Program-made: the position numbers and the translations under genes
From: Eikenella halliae
GTDB lineage: Bacteria; Pseudomonadota; Gammaproteobacteria; Burkholderiales; Neisseriaceae
Reading direction: 5' to 3'
Assembly (NCBI RefSeq): GCF_001648475.1
Contig: NZ_LXSQ01000017.1
Coordinates: 1 to 64,000 of the forward strand
DNA: 64,000 nucleotides
Shown here: positions 59,735-64,000 of the stretch, piece by piece
Position numbering within the stretch: the stretch's first letter is position 1
Layout of the letters: every line of letters begins with the position of its first letter
The notes under the pieces: generated by a model
What the model saw: the letters and a program-made list of their open reading frames with translations, nothing else
Told to the model about the DNA's origin: nothing
Database searches by the model: none

Positions 59735-61177
59735 ATGCCCAAACGCCTCCCCATCGCCCTCGCCCTCCTCCTCACCGCCTGCACCGCCACCCAAATTAAC
59801 CGCCAATCCAACATCACGCTACCTGAAAACTTCCAACACACCGGCCAGGCCGACTCCGCCCCCAACCTAGCCCGCTGGTGGCAGCAATGGCCCGACCCCC
59901 AGCTCGGCCGCCTCATCGAACAAGGCCTGCAACACAACCACAGCATCGCCATCGCCCGCAGCCGCCTAGAAGAAGCCCGCGCCACCGCCCGCCTGGCCGA
60001 AGCCGACCTCCTCCCCAGCGCCGGCCTCGCCGCCGATGCCAAAGGCTACCGCAACCACCGCCGCAACCCCTACCTCGGCAACGGCGGCAAGCTCACCTCC
60101 GCCAGCTTCCGCGCCGCCTGGGAGCCCGACATCTTCGGCCAGAAACGCAGCGATGCCGATGCCGCCCGCGCCGCCGCCCTCGGCAGCCAAGAGCAGCTCC
60201 ACGGCAGCCGCCTGCTCGTCTCCGCCCAAATCGCCGAACACTACCTGCGCGCCGCCCACATCCAGCAGCAGCAAGCCCTCGTTTCCCAACAGCTCGCCAC
60301 CCTGCACGAACTGGCACGCTACGCCGCCGGCCGCTTCAACGCCGGCCACGCCACCGCCCACGACACCACCGCCGTTGCCGCCCAAATCCAAGCCCTGCAA
60401 GCCCGCCAAAGCACCCTTCAAGCCCAATTCGACGCCCAGCAGCGCAGCATCGCCGTGCTCATCGGCCAAACCCCACAAACCTTCCGCCTAGATAGCGACG
60501 CCATGCGCCAAGCCGCCCTGCTGCAACACCTGCCCAGCCCGCCGCAAGGCATCCGACCCGGTAGCCTCCTCAACCAACGCCCCGACCTGCGCGCCCGCGC
60601 CGCCGAAATCCAAGCCCGCAGCGCCCAGCTCGCCAGCGCCAAAGCCGACCTCTTCCCCCGTTTCGACATCCAATTCCTTTGGCAAACCGGCCGCATCGAG
60701 CTCAACAGCGACCTCGCCCCCTTCAACCGCGCCCGCAGCGGCAACGGCGGCCTCTTCAGCATCGGCGTACAGCTCCCCCTCTTCACCGCCGGCCGCATCC
60801 GCGCCAACATCCAAGCCGCCGACGCCCGCCTGCAAACCGCCCTGCTGCAATACGACCAAACCCTGCTGCAGGCCCTCGCCGACGTAGACAACGCCTACCA
60901 GGCCCAACACGCCCTCAACGCCCAGCAGCAAGAATTACAGCAGGCCGAACGCACCGCCAAACAGCAAGTGCGCAACGACCGCCAACTCTTCCGCTACGGC
61001 CGCAAAACCCTCGATACCGCCCTGCAGTCCCAGCTCAGCGCCCACGGCTTCAGCCAAAACCTGCTCGACAACCAACTCGCCTCCGGCCTCAACCTGCTCA
61101 ACCTCTACAAAGCCATCGGCAGCGGCTGGCAGGAAGAAGGCACACAGCCCGAAGCAGCCGAAGCGGCAGCTAAATAG
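59735..61177 (+). CDS. Outer-membrane efflux lipoprotein (NodT/OprM family)
   Basis: 480 aa. The signal peptide ends in the lipobox LTAC (Cys at about residue 16). Two tandem OEP repeats follow, with SLEE-like SRLEEARATARLAEADLLPS and NQRPDLRARAAEIQARSAQLASA typical of the NodT family. It forms the trimeric outer-membrane channel for the HlyD-ABC unit upstream, 150 bases away, or for an RND pump elsewhere. In the N-terminal part an in-frame near-DUS encodes LPENF. Confidence 0.93.
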   Translation: MPKRLPIALALLLTACTATQINRQSNITLPENFQHTGQADSAPNLARWWQQWPDPQLGRLIEQGLQHNHSIAIARSRLEEARATARLAEADLLPSAGLAADAKGYRNHRRNPYLGNGGKLTSASFRAAWEPDIFGQKRSDADAARAAALGSQEQLHGSRLLVSAQIAEHYLRAAHIQQQQALVSQQLATLHELARYAAGRFNAGHATAHDTTAVAAQIQALQARQSTLQAQFDAQQRSIAVLIGQTPQTFRLDSDAMRQAALLQHLPSPPQGIRPGSLLNQRPDLRARAAEIQARSAQLASAKADLFPRFDIQFLWQTGRIELNSDLAPFNRARSGNGGLFSIGVQLPLFTAGRIRANIQAADARLQTALLQYDQTLLQALADVDNAYQAQHALNAQQQELQQAERTAKQQVRNDRQLFRYGRKTLDTALQSQLSAHGFSQNLLDNQLASGLNLLNLYKAIGSGWQEEGTQPEAAEAAAK

Positions 61178-61181
61178 TAAA

Positions 61182-61243
61182 ATAGGCTACCTGAAGATTT
61201 TAGCTTCGCAGAAACTTCACTGCGCTGCGTTTTCAGGTAGCCA
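61182..61243. repeat. DUS-bounded intergenic cassette
   Basis: AGGCTACCTGAAGA and an inverted DUS enclose TAGCTTCGCAGAAACTTC. It lies after the outer-membrane channel gene. Confidence 0.55.
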
Positions 61244-61320
61244 TCATAGAATATAAATATTAAAAATAACTGCGTTATATAATTTAAGGCGAGATGAGAC
61301 CTTTTTGAGAGCAGGGAAAA

Positions 61321-61857
61321 ATGATGACAGATCCGTATGAAAACGATATTGGGATGCAAATAGCCCGTGCGAACTCAGAAGGCGATATAGCTTTTTTGAA
61401 AGAGATGAGCGACACGGGGAAATTTGATCCATGCTGTACTACCGATTCAGCAAAATGGAATTATTTACATATGGCTAATATGAACTCGTATAGCCCTGCT
61501 CCGTTATCCACTATGCATTTTTATTTAGACAAGGGCGTAGAGGTAAACGCCCAAGACTGCTACGGCATGACCCCGCTGCATTACGCCATGCGAGCCGAGA
61601 ACGGCGATGCCGCCCTAGCCCTGTTGGAAGCAGGCGCCAACCCCAATATACCCAATCGGGACAATGTGATTCCCTTGGGCATGATGGGCGCCATGCCGCA
61701 TCGGCTGGACGTATTGAAAAAGATGCTGGAAAACGGTGGGGATGTACATTACAAAAACGGCAATAGCGGCATGGAATTATTAGAATTTGCCAAGCATTAT
61801 CTATCTGACATAGATGGATTTAAAGAGGTAATAGAACTGATGGAACAATATGCTTGA
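61321..61857 (+). CDS. Ankyrin-repeat protein
   Basis: 178 aa. AGGGA precedes the paired ATG codons. At least two ankyrin units are clear: VNAQDCYGMTPLHYAMRAEN with ALALLEAGANPNIPN, and the following DNVIPLGMMG unit with LLKKMLENGGDVHYK-like end. The first 90 residues are AT-richer than the rest. Ankyrin repeats mediate protein binding; the partner is unknown. Confidence 0.82.
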   Translation: MMTDPYENDIGMQIARANSEGDIAFLKEMSDTGKFDPCCTTDSAKWNYLHMANMNSYSPAPLSTMHFYLDKGVEVNAQDCYGMTPLHYAMRAENGDAALALLEAGANPNIPNRDNVIPLGMMGAMPHRLDVLKKMLENGGDVHYKNGNSGMELLEFAKHYLSDIDGFKEVIELMEQYA

Positions 61858-61886
61858 ATTTCCGTGATAGCCAATTGACCCCAAAA

Positions 61887-61920
61887 TTAAGGCTACCTGA
61901 AACTTTTCAGGTAGCCTTTC
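61887..61920 (+). terminator. Inverted DUS terminator after the ankyrin gene
   Basis: TTAAGGCTACCTGAAA and its complement followed by TTTC. Confidence 0.6.
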
Positions 61921-62072
61921 TCCCAACACCCCCACTCTGCCGCTTGCCGCTCCCGGTTAATAGTGCAACAATGCGGCCTGCAAAAAACAGCACAGGCAAA
62001 CGTCTGCCGGCCGCCTTGTTGATTTGGCCGTTTTACGCTGATTGATTAACCCCTTACCAAGAAAGAAGCCCT

Positions 62073-64000
62073 ATGCCGAACTTCCTCCTCGTGCCCATCG
62101 GCACCAAAACCGGCCTCACCAGCATCTCGCTCGGCCTGCTGCGCGCCCTGCAACGCAGCGGCCGCCGTCCGGTGTACTACAAACCGGTATCGCACAAACC
62201 CACTCCCGCCGGCGACACCGAAGCCGCCATCGTGTTTGCCAACAAACTGTTCCACCTCAACCCGCCGCGCCCGCAGCCGCTCTCCAAAGTGGAAGAGCTG
62301 GTGGGCGCCGGGCGTGATGACGATTTGATCGAGCTGATGGTATCCGACTTCGACCAGGTTACCGCCGCCGAACACGACGTGGCCATCATCGAAGGCGTGG
62401 TGCCCGACAGCGAACGCGGCTTCCTCTCCAACAAAAACGCGCAAATCGCCGCCGCGCTCAATGCCAACGTAATCCTGGTGGCCGCCGCCGGCAACCACGG
62501 CGCCGAACAAGTGGCCGACCAAATCAACCTGGCCGCGCAGGAATACGCCAACAGCCATACCGACGTGGCCGGCTTCATCATCAACCGCTACCACGGCAAC
62601 GACAGCAAGGCCTTCGCTGCCGAAGTGGCCTCCAAAGTGCGCGGCGGCACCCCCTGCATGGGCGTGCTGCCTTTCGCGCCAGAACAATCGCTGCGCCGAG
62701 TGGCCGACATTGCAGGCTACCTGAACGCCCAAGTGATTGCCGGGAAAGAGCATTTGGGCAACCGCGCCAAAGAAATCGTGGTGGCCGCGCAAAACGCCGC
62801 CCACATGCACCACCGCATCACTTCCGGCGCGCTGGTGATTACCCCCGGCGACCGTGAAGACATCCTGATGGCCGCCTCGCTGAAAATCCTCAGCGGCGTG
62901 CCGGTGGCCGGCCTGCTGCTCACCTGCGGCACCGCGCCTTCGCCTGCCGTGCAGGGCATCATCAGCCCCGCACTGAGCCAAAACGTGCCGGTGCTGCTCA
63001 CCGAACACGACACTTTCGCCACCGCCTACGCGCTGGCACACCAAGACCAAACCATCCCCGCCGACGACACCGAACGCATGGAAACCATGGTGGAATTCGT
63101 GGCTGAACATATTGATGTGGAAGAACTCTGCCGCCACATCGGCCAGCCGCGCCAGCTGCTGATGTCGCCGCCCGCCTTCCGTTTCCGCATGATGGAGCAG
63201 GCGCGCGCCGCCAACCGCCGCATCGTCCTGCCGGAAGGCGACGAGCCGCGCACCGTGGAGGCTGCCGCCATCTGCCAAAGCAAAGGCATCGCCCGCTGCG
63301 TGCTCCTGGCCAAACCGGAAGCCGTGCGCGAAGTGGCCGCCAACCGCGGCATCACCCTGCCCGAAGGCTTGGAAATCATCGATCCCGACACCATCCGCGA
63401 GCAATACGTTGCCCCGATGGTGGAACTGCGCAAAAACAAAGGCCTCACCCCCGGCTTGGCGCGTCAGGCGCTGGAAGACAGCGTCGTGCTCGGCACCATG
63501 ATGCTGCAGCAAGACGACGTGGACGGCCTGGTGTCCGGCGCGGTACACACCACCGCCAACACCATCCGCCCTGCCCTGCAGCTGATTAAAACCGCCCCCG
63601 GCGCCAGCCTGGTGTCCAGCGTATTCTTCATGTTGATGCCCGAGCAGGTATTCGTGTATGGCGACTGCGCCGTGAACCCCGAGCCCACCGCCGAAGAGCT
63701 GGCCGACATCGCCATCCAATCGGCCGAATCCGCCAAAGCCTTCGGCATCGATCCCAAAGTGGCCATGATCTCCTACTCCACCGGCACCTCCGGCAGCGGC
63801 GCCGATGTGGAAAAAGTGAAAGAAGCCACCCGCCTGGCGCAGGAAAAACGCCCCGACCTGCTCATCGACGGCCCGCTGCAATACGACGCCGCCAGCGTGC
63901 CCAGCGTAGGCCGCCAGAAAGCGCCCGACAGCAAAGTGGCCGGCCAAGCCAACGTGTTCATCTTCCCCGATCTGAACACCGGCAACACCACCTACAAAGC
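62073..64000 (+). CDS. pta: Phosphate acetyltransferase (long form), 3' end outside the window
   Basis: At least 642 aa from the ATG at 62073, behind AAGAAAG; it has no stop before the window edge. The N-terminal part is a P-loop-like AAA domain (VPIGTKTGLTSISLGLLRAL), followed by the DRTGG domain and the catalytic PTA domain (VLPEGDEPRTVEAAAICQ, then STGTSGSGADVEKV). It interconverts acetyl-CoA and acetyl-phosphate. About 60 residues remain outside. An in-frame DUS-like word encodes AGYLNA. Confidence 0.95.
   Translation, partial: MPNFLLVPIGTKTGLTSISLGLLRALQRSGRRPVYYKPVSHKPTPAGDTEAAIVFANKLFHLNPPRPQPLSKVEELVGAGRDDDLIELMVSDFDQVTAAEHDVAIIEGVVPDSERGFLSNKNAQIAAALNANVILVAAAGNHGAEQVADQINLAAQEYANSHTDVAGFIINRYHGNDSKAFAAEVASKVRGGTPCMGVLPFAPEQSLRRVADIAGYLNAQVIAGKEHLGNRAKEIVVAAQNAAHMHHRITSGALVITPGDREDILMAASLKILSGVPVAGLLLTCGTAPSPAVQGIISPALSQNVPVLLTEHDTFATAYALAHQDQTIPADDTERMETMVEFVAEHIDVEELCRHIGQPRQLLMSPPAFRFRMMEQARAANRRIVLPEGDEPRTVEAAAICQSKGIARCVLLAKPEAVREVAANRGITLPEGLEIIDPDTIREQYVAPMVELRKNKGLTPGLARQALEDSVVLGTMMLQQDDVDGLVSGAVHTTANTIRPALQLIKTAPGASLVSSVFFMLMPEQVFVYGDCAVNPEPTAEELADIAIQSAESAKAFGIDPKVAMISYSTGTSGSGADVEKVKEATRLAQEKRPDLLIDGPLQYDAASVPSVGRQKAPDSKVAGQANVFIFPDLNTGNTTYK

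Noticed and set aside
62046..63947. 633-codon open frame opposite to pta
   Set aside because: Strong third-position GC bias of pta removes stops on the other strand; the translation is low-complexity (His/Gly/Val rich) and no ribosome binding site is seen.

Overview
The window comes from a member of the Neisseriaceae, most likely Eikenella. The strongest evidence is a short word, AGGCTACCTGAA, present on either strand about 100 times by eye (roughly once per 600 bases). This is the Eikenella dialect of the neisserial DNA uptake sequence (DUS). Correia-type repeats (CREE), GC-rich coding with strong third-position bias, a lipid-modified azurin, an ACP-like lysozyme-inhibitor protein and the RelA, GlnD, PlsX and Apt sequences all fit the same family.

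Layout. 1-2 kb: end of an IS630-like element joined to a CREE, a small hypothetical, a two-domain ACP-like secreted protein and a cupin. 2-6.3 kb: lapA-lapB-DMP19-like gene, pyrF, two CREEs and an orphan amino-acid ABC permease. 6.3-13.9 kb: a fused double glycosyltransferase, an RsmI-like methylase, a broken SUKH gene, maf, then yceD-rpmF, a phosphoribosyltransferase, plsX, tpiA, secG and tRNA-Leu(GAG). 13.9-16.7 kb: a small island with a P4-type integrase frameshifted near its start and a Phd/PIN toxin-antitoxin pair. 16.7-34 kb: nadK, miaA, an RDD protein, relA, apt, laz, psd, a membrane protein, argG, hflX, glnD, a Nudix fusion and purH. 34-41.3 kb: an AT-rich HNH nuclease, hypotheticals, a BI-1 family protein, aroE, queF and yhhQ (each of the last two behind a preQ1 riboswitch), a SUKH-like gene and a YgjP-type protease. 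41.5-43.3 kb: an IS110 element and a DUF3592 protein. 43.3-46.9 kb: a compact operon rtcB - unknown - unknown paralogue - prfH. 46.9-48.7 kb: a roadblock/LC7 protein and folP. 48.7-53.9 kb: a TonB-dependent receptor, a hypothetical and an MFS/PAT-type transporter, with a divergent TetR regulator. 53.9-61.2 kb: TetR regulator, HlyD-type adaptor, RbbA-like ABC protein, ABC-2 permease and outer-membrane factor. 61.3-64 kb: an ankyrin protein and pta, which runs off the end.

Most genes are housekeeping. The most notable unit is the rtcB-prfH operon. RtcB2/PrfH pairs are known to rescue ribosomes whose 16S rRNA decoding centre has been cut: PrfH acts on the damaged ribosome and RtcB2 religates the rRNA. 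Here two paralogous proteins of unknown function are packed between them with 3-4 base gaps. They are almost identical at both ends and divergent in the middle. The operon has its own leader with a short ORF and a long stem-loop. Other points of interest are an IS630 end that resembles the CREE terminus, DUS-bounded intergenic cassettes sharing conserved words, genes whose stop codons lie inside DUS or CREE copies, and a canonical Neisseria-type DUS inside purH.
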